Below are positions 54,587 through 62,881 of a DNA stretch of 64,000 nucleotides, in pieces. Numbering within the stretch: the stretch's first letter is position 1; each line of letters begins with the position of its first letter. A program made the translations under genes and the position numbers. The notes beneath the pieces were generated by a model. It was given only the letters and a program-made list of their open reading frames with translations, made no database searches and was not told where the DNA came from. The DNA is taken from assembly GCF_009363755.1 (NCBI RefSeq), contig NZ_CP045417.1, positions 2,728,001-2,792,000 of the forward strand. Reading direction: 5' to 3'. This DNA is from Halomonas sp. THAF5a (GTDB taxonomy: Bacteria; Pseudomonadota; Gammaproteobacteria; Pseudomonadales; Halomonadaceae).

Positions 54587-55452
54587 GCGAAGACCGATCG
54601 AGTGGCCAGGGCAACCGATCCTGGCTCGATAAGTTGTTCAGTGCCCTGTCCAACGACAGCGACGAACCCAGCTCCCGCGGCGAGCTGCTGGAGTTCCTCC
54701 GCCAGGCGGGCTCCCGCCTGAAGCTCGACCAGGACGCCATGATGATCATCGAGGGTGCCCTGAGCATCAGCGACCAGCAGGTGCGCGAGGTGCTGATCCC
54801 CCGCTCGCAGATCACCGCGATCGCCCTCGACCAGCCCCTCGAGGAGTACCTGCCGGTGATCCTCGAGACCGGCCACTCCCGCTACCCGGTGATCGGCGAG
54901 AACCTCGACGAGGTCAAGGGCATCCTGCTGGCCAAGGACCTGCTGCCGCTGCTGCGCAGCGGCCAGGAGAACGGCCGGCCCTTCCAGCTCGACGAGGTGC
55001 TGCGCCCGGCGATGTTCGTGCCCGAGTCCAAGCGCCTGAACAGCCTGCTAAAGGAGTTCCAGGACACCCGCAACCACATGGCCGTGGTGGTGGACGAGTA
55101 CGGCGGCACCGCGGGCATCGTCACCATCGAGGACATCCTCGAGGAGATCGTCGGCGAGATCGAGGACGAGCACGATATCGACGAGGAGATCGATATCCGT
55201 GAGCTCGGCGAGTCGCGCTACGCGATCCGCGCCCTGACCCCCATCGAGGACTTCAACGAGCGCTTCGGCACCCAGTTCTCCGACGACGAGTTCGACACCG
55301 TCGGGGGCCTGGTGATGCAGCGCTTCGGCCACCTGCCGGGCCGCGGCGAGCACACCGAGCTCAGCGGCTGGCGCTTCACCGTGCTCAACGCCGACAATCG
55401 CCGCATCCGCCTGCTCGAGGCCACGCCCTGCGACGACGGCGAAGAGGAATAA
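54583..55452 (+). CDS. corC: CorC/YbeX CBS-domain protein
   Basis: This 289-residue protein has two CBS domains (about residues 60-190, including MIPRSQ-like [11 protein letters not shown] and [26 protein letters not shown]) and a C-terminal CorC/HlyC transporter-associated domain (about 205-280). CorC/YbeX has been linked to magnesium/cobalt efflux and, more recently, to ribosome metabolism in E. coli. It has no membrane helices of its own. It is coupled to ybeY. Confidence 0.94.
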   Translation: MSEDRSSGQGNRSWLDKLFSALSNDSDEPSSRGELLEFLRQAGSRLKLDQDAMMIIEGALSISDQQVREVLIPRSQITAIALDQPLEEYLPVILETGHSRYPVIGENLDEVKGILLAKDLLPLLRSGQENGRPFQLDEVLRPAMFVPESKRLNSLLKEFQDTRNHMAVVVDEYGGTAGIVTIEDILEEIVGEIEDEHDIDEEIDIRELGESRYAIRALTPIEDFNERFGTQFSDDEFDTVGGLVMQRFGHLPGRGEHTELSGWRFTVLNADNRRIRLLEATPCDDGEEE

Positions 55453-55472
55453 CCCGCCGCCCCCTGCCATGG

Positions 55473-56945
55473 ATGGACACGATGGCTGACGTTCGCCTGC
55501 CCCCGGCCCTGGGCTGCCTGCTGGCCCTGGTCGCCGGGGGCCTGACCACCCTCAGCACCGCCCCCTTCTCGCTCTGGTGGCTGGGCCCAGTCGCCGCCGG
55601 CCTGGTCTATCTCGGGCTGCCCGCCCTGGCGCCCCGCCAGGCCGCCCTGCGCGGCCTCTGCTACGGCATCGGCCTGTTCGGCTCCGGGGCCTCCTGGGTC
55701 TACGTCTCGATCCACGACTATGGCTACACCGGGGTGCCCCTGGCGCTGCTGCTCACGGCGCTCTTCGTCGTCGGCCTGGCGCTGTTCTTCGCCCTCATCC
55801 TCGGGCTCTACCGGCGGCTGTGCGGGCCGCGGCTCGCCGCCCTCACCTTCGCCGGCGCCTGGGTGCTCGGCGAATGGCTGCGTACCTGGCTCTTCACCGG
55901 CTTCCCCTGGATGCTGCTCGGCAGCGCCCAGGTCGACTCGCCCCTGGCCCCCTGGGCCCCGGTGGGCGGCGTCTACCTGCTGTCACTGATCGTCGCCCTC
56001 ACCGGCAGCCTCGGCGTCGAACTGCTGCGCCGCCACTGGTGGGCCTCGGCCCCGCTCGCCGCGCTGTGGCTGGCACCGCTGGCCCTGCCGGCCCAGTGGA
56101 CCACGCCCCAGGGCGACCCGGTGCGCGTCGCCCTGCTGCAGGGCAACCTGCCCCAGCTGATCAAGTGGCGCCCCGAGGGGCAGCGTCGCGCCGTCGAGAC
56201 CTACCTCGGCCTGACCCGCGGGCTCGACGACGTCGACCTGGTGATCTGGCCCGAGGCCGCGCTGCCGATGTTCGAGGACCAGGCCGCGCCGATCCTCGAG
56301 CGCGCCCATGCCGCCCTGCCGGAAGGCACGGAGCTTCTGACCGGCATCCTGCAGCGCGACGCCCAGGGCCGCTTCTACAACAGCGTGGTCGGCCGCGGCG
56401 ACGTGGAGGGGGCCTACCGCAAGGCGCACCTGGTGCCCTTCGGCGAGTACCTGCCGCTGGAGCGGCTGCTGCGCGGCGCCATCGCCTTCTTCGACCTGCC
56501 CGCCCCGGCCATGACCCCGGGCCCGGAGGGGCAGGCGCCGATGCGGGTCGGCCGCCTCATGATCGGCAACGCCATCTGCTACGAGATCATCTACGCCGAC
56601 CTCGTGGCCGAGCAGGCCCGGGAGGCCGGCGTGCTGCTGACGGTCTCCAACGACACCTGGTTCGGCGCCTCGATCGGGCCGCTGCAGCACCTGCAGATGG
56701 CGCGCCTGCGCGCCCTGGAGAACGGCCGCCCGGTGATTCGCGCCACCAGCAACGGCGTCACCGCCCTCATCGACGCCCGGGGCCGGGTCACTGCCCGGGC
56801 CCCGCAGTTCGAGACCGCCGTGCTCGAGGGCGAGGTCACGGCGACCGAGGGCCTCACCCCCTTCACCCGCACCGGCAGCTGGCCCGCCTGGCTGCTCGCG
56901 GCCCTGCTGGTGCTGCCGGGGCTGCGTCGCAAGCGGCGCCTCTAG
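55473..56945 (+). CDS. lnt: Apolipoprotein N-acyltransferase
   Basis: Lnt adds the third acyl chain to lipoproteins in the inner membrane. The 490-residue protein has N-terminal membrane helices (about 1-190) and a periplasmic nitrilase domain with the catalytic triad regions VIWPEAALP (Glu), GAYRKAHLVPFGEYLP (Lys) and NAICYEIIYADL (Cys). A last helix precedes the basic end RRKRRL. ATG 55473 or 55482 may be the start. It closes the miaB operon. Confidence 0.94.
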   Translation: MDTMADVRLPPALGCLLALVAGGLTTLSTAPFSLWWLGPVAAGLVYLGLPALAPRQAALRGLCYGIGLFGSGASWVYVSIHDYGYTGVPLALLLTALFVVGLALFFALILGLYRRLCGPRLAALTFAGAWVLGEWLRTWLFTGFPWMLLGSAQVDSPLAPWAPVGGVYLLSLIVALTGSLGVELLRRHWWASAPLAALWLAPLALPAQWTTPQGDPVRVALLQGNLPQLIKWRPEGQRRAVETYLGLTRGLDDVDLVIWPEAALPMFEDQAAPILERAHAALPEGTELLTGILQRDAQGRFYNSVVGRGDVEGAYRKAHLVPFGEYLPLERLLRGAIAFFDLPAPAMTPGPEGQAPMRVGRLMIGNAICYEIIYADLVAEQAREAGVLLTVSNDTWFGASIGPLQHLQMARLRALENGRPVIRATSNGVTALIDARGRVTARAPQFETAVLEGEVTATEGLTPFTRTGSWPAWLLAALLVLPGLRRKRRL

Positions 56946-56982
56946 CGGCCAAGCGGTAGCTTGAAACCCCACTGACGCAAAA

Positions 56983-57014
56983 GAAACCCCGAAGGCCGAG
57001 GCCTTCGGGGTTTC
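56983..57014. terminator. Bidirectional terminator between lnt and phaC
   Basis: GAAACCCCGAAGGC pairs perfectly with GCCTTCGGGGTTTC around CGAG; T residues follow on both strands, with the better run (TTTCTTTT) on the minus, phaC, side. Confidence 0.85.
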
Positions 57015-57045
57015 TTGCAGCTCGGCGCTTGCAGCTCGGCGCTTA
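57014..57045. repeat. 14-bp tandem duplication at the phaC 3' end
   Basis: CTTGCAGCTCGGCG occurs twice in tandem (57014-57027, 57028-57041) and runs into the phaC stop codon. A related GGCGCTTGCAGCTCGG stretch abuts the serS stop at 23288-23316. Confidence 0.7.
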
Positions 57046-58869
57046 TGCCTCCTCGCCCAGCACCTCGGGGATGGTCATGCGCACGTAGCGACCGGGGGCC
57101 GGCTCGAGGATATCGAGCTCGCCGTCGCCGGGCTGACGCGCCGGCACCGTCTTCTCGGTATCGACGTAGCCGTTGTCGGTCATCCAGGCCTGCCAGTGCG
57201 GCCACCAGGAGCCCTCGTGCTGCTCGGCCCCCTCGAGCCACGCCTCGGCGGTCTCCGGCAGCGCGTCGTTGGTCCAGTAGCCGTACTTGTTCTTGCTCGG
57301 CGGGTTGACGACCCCGGCGATGTGTCCGGAGCCGCCCAGCACGAAGGTCACCGGCCCCTTGGGCAGCAGCGCGCCGTAGTAGGTGCTGTTCCACTTGGCG
57401 ATATGGTCCTCGCGGGTGGAGACGAAGTAGCTCGGCGTGGAGATCTTGCGCAGGTCGATCTTGACCCCGTCGAGCTCGATCCCGCCGGGCTGCACCAGCC
57501 GGTTCTCCATGTACATGTGGCGCAGGTACCAGGCGTGGGTGCCGGCCGGCAGGTTGGTGCCGTCGGTGTTCCAGTAGAGCAGGTCGAAGGGCGCCGGGGC
57601 GTCCCCCTTCAGGTAGTTGTTGATGTAGAAGGACCAGAAGAGGTCGTTCTCGCGCAGCAGGTTGAAGGAGTAGGCCATGACGCGACCGTCGAGGTAGCCG
57701 TCGCGCGCGAGCTTGGCCTCGATGCCCGCAAGCACCGGCTCGGTGAGGAAGACGCCGATCTCGCCGGGATCACGGAAGTCCTGCAGGGTGGCCATGTAGG
57801 TCACCGACTTGACCTTGCGGCCGCGCCGGGTGCTGGTCAGGTAGGCCACGGTGGAGGCGGTCAGGGTGCCGCCGATGCAGTAGCTCAGGAGGTTGACCGA
57901 CTTCTCGCCGGTGGCCTGCTCGATGGCGCCCATGGCGTCGATGGGCCCGAGCTGCATGTAGTCGGCCCAGGTCAGGTCGCGCTGGGCGGGTCCCGGGTTG
58001 CGCCAGGAGATCAGGAACACGGTGTGGCCCTGCTCCACCAGCCAGCGCACCAGGGAGTTGTCCTGACGCAGGTCGAGGATGTAGTACTTGTTGATCCAGG
58101 GCGGCACCACCAGCAGCGGCGTCTTGTAGACCTGCTCGGTGGTCGGCGTGTACTGGATCAGCTGGATCAGCTCGTTTTCAAAGACCACCGCCCCCGGCGT
58201 GACGGCGATGTTCTCGCCGATGGCGAAGGCGCTGCGATCGGTCATGGTGACGTTGAGGCCCTCGGCGGAATTGGCCAGGTCCTCGCGCAGGCGGGCGAGC
58301 CCCTCGACCAGGTTCTGGCCGCGGGTCTCCTGCGTCTTGCGCATCACCTCGGGATTGGTGGTGACGAAGTTGGTCGGCGCCATGGCGTTGACCAGCTGAC
58401 GCGCGTAGAAGCCGAGGTTGCGCTTCTGGTCCGCCGAGAGGCCATCCAGGCGCTCGATCAGCTCCTCCACCAGGCGCGAGAACAGCAGGTACTGCTGCAT
58501 GATCGCCAGGTAGTAGGGATCCTCGCGCCAGGCGTCGTCCTTGAAGCGGCGATCCCCCTTGGCCGGGGTGACCAGCGGCTCGACCTCCTCGCCGGCGAGC
58601 CGGCGCAGCGACTGCTGCCACAGCTGGGCCTGGTCCTGAAGCAGGCGCGACTGGGTCTGCCACAGCAGGGGCGGATTTCGCATCAGCGATTCGGCGCCGG
58701 CCTGGAAGCTGCGCCGCATGTCGTCATGGACCGATTCCGCGGCGTCGCTGGGCACCATGCGCGCCAGCAGATCCTGCATCAAGGCCCGATATTCCTCGCC
58801 GATCGCCGAGAGCTGGGCGTTCCACGCCTCCAGCTCCGCCGGTGTCGGTGCGTGCACCCCTGACTGCAT
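57043..58869 (-). CDS. phaC: Class I polyhydroxyalkanoate synthase PhaC
   Basis: PhaC polymerises 3-hydroxyacyl-CoA on the surface of PHA granules. The 608-residue product has the lipase-like box SYCIGG with nucleophile C331 and the triad partners D488 (REDHI) and H516 (GSGHIAG). The N-terminal region is typical of class I, which works without PhaE. The ATG at 58869 follows a strong AGGAGGGGG site. A phasin gene and a DUF6489 gene lie just upstream on the same strand, forming a PHA granule cluster. Confidence 0.95.
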   Translation of the reverse strand: MQSGVHAPTPAELEAWNAQLSAIGEEYRALMQDLLARMVPSDAAESVHDDMRRSFQAGAESLMRNPPLLWQTQSRLLQDQAQLWQQSLRRLAGEEVEPLVTPAKGDRRFKDDAWREDPYYLAIMQQYLLFSRLVEELIERLDGLSADQKRNLGFYARQLVNAMAPTNFVTTNPEVMRKTQETRGQNLVEGLARLREDLANSAEGLNVTMTDRSAFAIGENIAVTPGAVVFENELIQLIQYTPTTEQVYKTPLLVVPPWINKYYILDLRQDNSLVRWLVEQGHTVFLISWRNPGPAQRDLTWADYMQLGPIDAMGAIEQATGEKSVNLLSYCIGGTLTASTVAYLTSTRRGRKVKSVTYMATLQDFRDPGEIGVFLTEPVLAGIEAKLARDGYLDGRVMAYSFNLLRENDLFWSFYINNYLKGDAPAPFDLLYWNTDGTNLPAGTHAWYLRHMYMENRLVQPGGIELDGVKIDLRKISTPSYFVSTREDHIAKWNSTYYGALLPKGPVTFVLGGSGHIAGVVNPPSKNKYGYWTNDALPETAEAWLEGAEQHEGSWWPHWQAWMTDNGYVDTEKTVPARQPGDGELDILEPAPGRYVRMTIPEVLGEEA

Positions 58870-59038
58870 TGCCCCCTCCTGTTGTTCAAATAGACCGCTC
58901 GGACCGACCGCCGACCTTACGCCGGCGCTCGCCCCGTGCGGGTAGGCCTGACCTCGCGACGCACCGGCCGCGGCCGGAACGCCGGGCACCGATACCCGCG
59001 GGGCGAGTATCGGTGCGACGTGGTGACGAGCGGGAAAA

Positions 59039-59476
59039 TCAGCGCTTGCGCGACGCGGACTGACTGGTCGCCTTGGCGGGCTGCTCCGACGGGGTCGCCT
59101 CTGCCTTGGCGGTCTGGCCGGCCTTCTCGGCCTGCTCGGCGAGCTGCTTGCCGGACTCGGCGTAGAGCTTCTCGAGCTCGGCCTTGAACTCGAGGCTCAT
59201 CTCGCTCATGGCCTTGGCATCCTCGAGCATCTGCTTGGAGAGCTCGTTCATCATCTCGGCCTGGCGCGCGCCGAACTCGCGCACGCTCTCGGCATCGGAG
59301 AGCTCGCTGGCATCGCGCAGACGCTCCGTGCCCATCTGGCTGTAGCGCTTCATGGACTCCATCTGATACTGAGTCATCTTCTCCATGTTGTTCAGCATCA
59401 GGGAGTTGAGCTTGCGCATCGGCTCGAAGAACTGACGGGTCTGCTCGTTGAATGCATCGATCATCTTGTCCTGCAT
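59039..59476 (-). CDS. Phasin family protein
   Basis: This 145-residue protein matches PHA granule-coating phasins: an alpha-helical, amphipathic core (DAFNEQTRQFFEPMRKLNSL, KMTQYQMESMKRYSQMGTERL) and an Ala/Lys/Thr-rich low-complexity tail. The ATG at 59476 follows GGAGGGATTC. It lies 169 bases before phaC and likely controls granule size and number. Whether it is called PhaP in this genus cannot be told from sequence alone. Confidence 0.88.
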   Translation of the reverse strand: MQDKMIDAFNEQTRQFFEPMRKLNSLMLNNMEKMTQYQMESMKRYSQMGTERLRDASELSDAESVREFGARQAEMMNELSKQMLEDAKAMSEMSLEFKAELEKLYAESGKQLAEQAEKAGQTAKAEATPSEQPAKATSQSASRKR

Positions 59477-59605
59477 TGTCGAATCCCTCCTGGCGGCTCG
59501 GTAACGAACGACTTGTTGCACTGCACAAAGCCTAGTCGGCGATGCGGGGGCTTGCAACCGAATTGCGCCCGCCCCCGGCGAAGGTCGAAGCGCGGGCGCC
59601 CGCCA

Positions 59606-60010
59606 TCAGCCCTCGCGCTTGGCGCGGGAGCGGGCGCTGGCGGCACGGGAGGACGCCTTGCCGGTGGAGGACTTCCTGGTGGAGGACGATGCCTCGCCGG
59701 AGGCCGCCTCGTCGGTGGCCTCGCCGCTGCCGGCGCTGGCCGCGGCCCGGGAGAGCATGTCGAGCATCATCTGCTGGTAGTTGCCGAAGCTGGAGAGCCC
59801 CTGGGAGAGGCCCTGCGTCAGGTTCTGCGACAGCCCCTGCTGCTGCAGGAAGGGCTGCATCAGGCTCATCGGGTCGTACCCCTCGACGCCCGACTCCATC
59901 TGCTTCTGGATCCGGTCGAGCAGGTCCTTCTGGAAGGCCTCCACGTTGGGGAGGCCCAGCGCCTGACGGAACTCCTCGGGGGTCAGGTCGAATTCGACGT
60001 TGATCTTCAT
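59606..60010 (-). CDS. DUF6489-type protein, putative PHA granule-associated
   Basis: The 134-residue protein begins MKINVEFDLTPEEFRQALGLP, the pattern of the DUF6489 group, followed by a Gln/Leu-rich helix (PFLQQQGLSQNLTQGLSQGL) and a Ser/Ala/Lys/Arg-rich tail (about 95-134) like those of PHA-associated basic proteins. Function is unknown; its place upstream of the phasin and phaC suggests a granule or nucleoid link, which is inference. The start is placed at ATG 60010 rather than the upstream extension. Confidence 0.72.
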   Translation of the reverse strand: MKINVEFDLTPEEFRQALGLPNVEAFQKDLLDRIQKQMESGVEGYDPMSLMQPFLQQQGLSQNLTQGLSQGLSSFGNYQQMMLDMLSRAAASAGSGEATDEAASGEASSSTRKSSTGKASSRAASARSRAKREG

Positions 60011-60067
60011 GGCGTCACTCGTGTGGATGGACGCCTGAAGTGTAGCAGCCATGCCGCCCGGCGCGGC

Positions 60068-61153
60068 TCAACGCAGGCGGGGCGTCGAGACCTTCACCTC
60101 GGCGTTCTGGCCACGCTGGCGCAGCAGGTGATCCATCAGGGTCAGCGCCATCATCGCCTCGGCGATGGGCGTGGCGCGGATGCCCACGCAGGGGTCGTGG
60201 CGGCCCTTGGTGACGATCTCCACCGGCTGGCCGTGAACGTCGATGGAGCGTCCGGGGGTGGTGATGCTGGAGGTGGGCTTGAGCGCCAGGTGGGCGATGA
60301 TCGACTGGCCGCTGGAGATGCCACCCAGCACGCCCCCGGCGTGGTTAGAGAGGAAGCCCTCGGGGGTCAGCTCGTCACGGTGCTCGCTGCCCCGCTGGGC
60401 CACCGAGGCGAAACCGTCGCCGATCTCCACGCCCTTCACCGCGTTGATGCTCATCAGGCCATGGGCCAGCTCGGCGTCCAGGCGATCGAAGACCGGCTCC
60501 CCCAGCCCCGGCGGCACGCCCTCGGCCACCACGCTGATCTTCGCGCCCACCGAGTCCTGGTCGCGGCGCAGCTGGTCCATGTAGGCCTCGAGCTCCGGCA
60601 CCCGTTCTGGGTCGGGGCAGAAGAAGGGATTCTCTTCCACCGCCTCCCACTGCTTGAAGTCGATGGCGATGGGGCCAAGCTGGCTCATGTAGCCGCGTAC
60701 GGTGATGCCCTGGGCCGCCAGGTACTTCTTGGCGATGGCGCCGGCCGCCACGCGCATGGCGGTCTCCCGGGCGCTGGAGCGCCCGCCGCCGCGATAGTCG
60801 CGGATGCCGTACTTGTGGTGATAGCTGTAGTCGGCGTGGGCCGGCCGGAACTGGTCCTTGATCTTCGAGTAGTCGGTGGAGCGCTGGTCGGTGTTCTCGA
60901 TCAGCAGGCCGATGGCGGTACCGGTGGTCACGCCCTCGAAGACTCCGGAAAGGATCCGCACCCGGTCGGCCTCGCGCCGCTGGGTGGTGTGGCGGGAGCT
61001 GCCGGGACGGCGGCGGTCCAGGTCGTGCTGGAGGTCTTCCTCGGAAAGCAGCAGGCCCGGCGGACAGCCATCGACGATGGCCCCCAGCGCCGGGCCGTGG
61101 CTCTCGCCGAAGGTGGTGACGGTGAACAGCTTGCCGAAGGTGTTACCGGACAT
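60068..61153 (-). CDS. aroC: Chorismate synthase
   Basis: AroC makes chorismate, the branch-point used by TrpE and PabB encoded in this window. The 361-residue flavoenzyme has all family signatures: [18 protein letters not shown] near residue 16, [39 protein letters not shown] near 130 and [19 protein letters not shown] at the C-terminus. It is preceded by prmB in the order common to gammaproteobacteria. Confidence 0.97.
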   Translation of the reverse strand: MSGNTFGKLFTVTTFGESHGPALGAIVDGCPPGLLLSEEDLQHDLDRRRPGSSRHTTQRREADRVRILSGVFEGVTTGTAIGLLIENTDQRSTDYSKIKDQFRPAHADYSYHHKYGIRDYRGGGRSSARETAMRVAAGAIAKKYLAAQGITVRGYMSQLGPIAIDFKQWEAVEENPFFCPDPERVPELEAYMDQLRRDQDSVGAKISVVAEGVPPGLGEPVFDRLDAELAHGLMSINAVKGVEIGDGFASVAQRGSEHRDELTPEGFLSNHAGGVLGGISSGQSIIAHLALKPTSSITTPGRSIDVHGQPVEIVTKGRHDPCVGIRATPIAEAMMALTLMDHLLRQRGQNAEVKVSTPRLR

Positions 61154-61192
61154 GGACGCGCCTCCTGGGGTCGGGAGAAGGAATAGGGGAAA

Positions 61193-62149
61193 TCAGGCGA
61201 AGGACGCGGCATGGGCGTCGAGTTCGGCGGCGCTCAGGGCAAACACGCCCTGGCCGCCGCGCTCGAATTCCAGCCACAGGAAGGGGACCTCGGGGAAGGC
61301 CGCTTCCAGGTGGTGATCGGAGTTGCCGACCTCGACGATCAGCACGCCGTCGTCGCTCAGGTAGTCGCGCGCCTCGCGCAGGATGCGCCGCACGATGTCC
61401 AGGCCGTCGGTGCCGGCCCCCAGCGCCAGCGACGGCTCGTGGCGGAACTCGGCGGGCATGGTCGTCAGGTCGCGGCTGTCCACGTAGGGCGGGTTGGAGA
61501 CGATCAGCTCATAGCGCCGGCCGGCAAGGCCCGCGAAGAGGTCGGACTCCACGGCGCGCACCCGCTCGCCCACGTCGTGGCGGGTGATGTTCTGGCGCGC
61601 CACGGCGAGCGCCTCGGGGCTGATATCGGCCAGGTCGACCTCGCAGGTGGGCAGGTGCAGCGCCGTGGCGATGCCGATGCAGCCCGAGCCGGTGCACAGG
61701 TCCAGCACCCGGGCGGGCGGCTCGTCGGGGAACCAGGCGGCGAAGCCGTGCTCGATCAGCTCGGCGATCGGCGAGCGCGGGATCAGCACCCGCTCGTCGA
61801 CGCTGAAGGGCAGGCCGGCGAAGAAGGCCTCGCCCAGCAGGTAGGGCAGCGGCCGGCGCGTCTCGATGCGCGCCCGCACCAGGGCCACGATCCGGGCGCG
61901 CTCCATGGGCAGCAGCCGGGCCTCGAGCACCGCCGGGTCGACGTTCCAGGGCAGGTGCAGGGCGCCCAGGGTCAGCGCCACGCCTTCGTCCCAGGCGGAG
62001 GCGGTGCCGTGGCCATAGTGCAGGCCGGCCAGGTGGAACTCGCTGGCGGCCCAGCGCAGGCAGTCGCGAAGGGTGATCAGACCGTCGCTTAAGGCCTCGT
62101 CGCTGAGCACGAGGGTGGACGTAGAGGCATCGGGGAGAGAGTCGGCCAC
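61193..62149 (-). CDS. prmB: Ribosomal protein L3 glutamine N5-methyltransferase PrmB
   Basis: PrmB methylates a glutamine of ribosomal protein uL3. The 318-residue enzyme has the SAM motif [16 protein letters not shown] near residue 145 and the catalytic NPPY in [13 protein letters not shown], plus the PrmB-type N-terminus with [16 protein letters not shown]. The start is GTG at 62149, preceded by AGGAAGCTCC. It is divergent from smrB and precedes aroC by 39 bases. Confidence 0.95.
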   Translation of the reverse strand: MADSLPDASTSTLVLSDEALSDGLITLRDCLRWAASEFHLAGLHYGHGTASAWDEGVALTLGALHLPWNVDPAVLEARLLPMERARIVALVRARIETRRPLPYLLGEAFFAGLPFSVDERVLIPRSPIAELIEHGFAAWFPDEPPARVLDLCTGSGCIGIATALHLPTCEVDLADISPEALAVARQNITRHDVGERVRAVESDLFAGLAGRRYELIVSNPPYVDSRDLTTMPAEFRHEPSLALGAGTDGLDIVRRILREARDYLSDDGVLIVEVGNSDHHLEAAFPEVPFLWLEFERGGQGVFALSAAELDAHAASFA

Positions 62150-62209
62150 GGAGCTTCCTGGTGTCGAGGGGTTCGGGGTGACGACCCCAGATTGTAACCG
62201 GGCCCGCGG

Positions 62210-62237
62210 TTCACAGCCACGGCTGGGGCGGTATACT
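62210..62237 (+). promoter_or_regulatory. smrB promoter
   Basis: TTCACA (62210-62215) and TATACT (62232-62237) are separated by 16 bases and lie about 30 bases before the smrB ATG. Both hexamers are near-consensus. Confidence 0.65.
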
Positions 62238-62266
62238 GGCGGCTCGCTCCTTCACCCGATGGTCCC

Positions 62267-62845
62267 ATGAGTCGAGATCGCCACGTCCCGGACGACGACG
62301 AGATCAACGCCTTCCGCCAGGCCCTCCGCGAGGCCGGCGTGCGCCCCATTGCCAGCAACCGGGCCGATCCCGGGCGCCGGCGCCGGGGCGATACGGCCGC
62401 GGCGGAGCGGCGCGCGGCCGCCACCACGGTCGCCGACGACCTCGCCGGCGGCGGGCGCACCTCGGATGGCCGGGTGGAACCGGTACGCCCCTCGGAGTTC
62501 CTCGACTTCGCCCTCCCCGACCTGCCCTGGCGCACCCGCCAGCAGCTCAAGCGCGGCCAGCTCGCCTGGGAGGCGGGGCTCGACCTGCATGGCCACACCC
62601 TGGAGGAGGCCCGGGAGGAGCTCGAGGCCTTCCTGCGCGACGCCGCCGACCGCCGCCGACGCTGCGTGCTGGTGGTCCACGGCAAGGCCTGGGGCAGCAC
62701 CCGCGACTACCCGGTGATCAAGAGCCACGTGAATGCCTGGCTGCGCGAGTGGCCCAGCGTGCTGGCCTTCTGCTCGGCCACCGCCATCGACGGCGGCACC
62801 GGGGCGGTCTATGTGCTGCTGCGCCGGCGCGGCAGCGAGGCCTGA
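62267..62845 (+). CDS. smrB: Smr-domain ribosome rescue nuclease SmrB
   Basis: SmrB (YfcN) cuts mRNA between collided ribosomes in E. coli. The 192-residue protein has a charged N-terminal region and a C-terminal Smr domain (about 105-190) with the conserved LDLHGHTLEEA and VVHGKAWGS motifs. It is divergent from prmB, the same arrangement as in many gammaproteobacteria. The N-terminal part is more Arg/Ala rich than usual. Confidence 0.92.
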   Translation: MSRDRHVPDDDEINAFRQALREAGVRPIASNRADPGRRRRGDTAAAERRAAATTVADDLAGGGRTSDGRVEPVRPSEFLDFALPDLPWRTRQQLKRGQLAWEAGLDLHGHTLEEAREELEAFLRDAADRRRRCVLVVHGKAWGSTRDYPVIKSHVNAWLREWPSVLAFCSATAIDGGTGAVYVLLRRRGSEA

Positions 62846-62881
62846 GCGGCTCACCGCCGGCCCGCGACCCGCCATTCTCCC

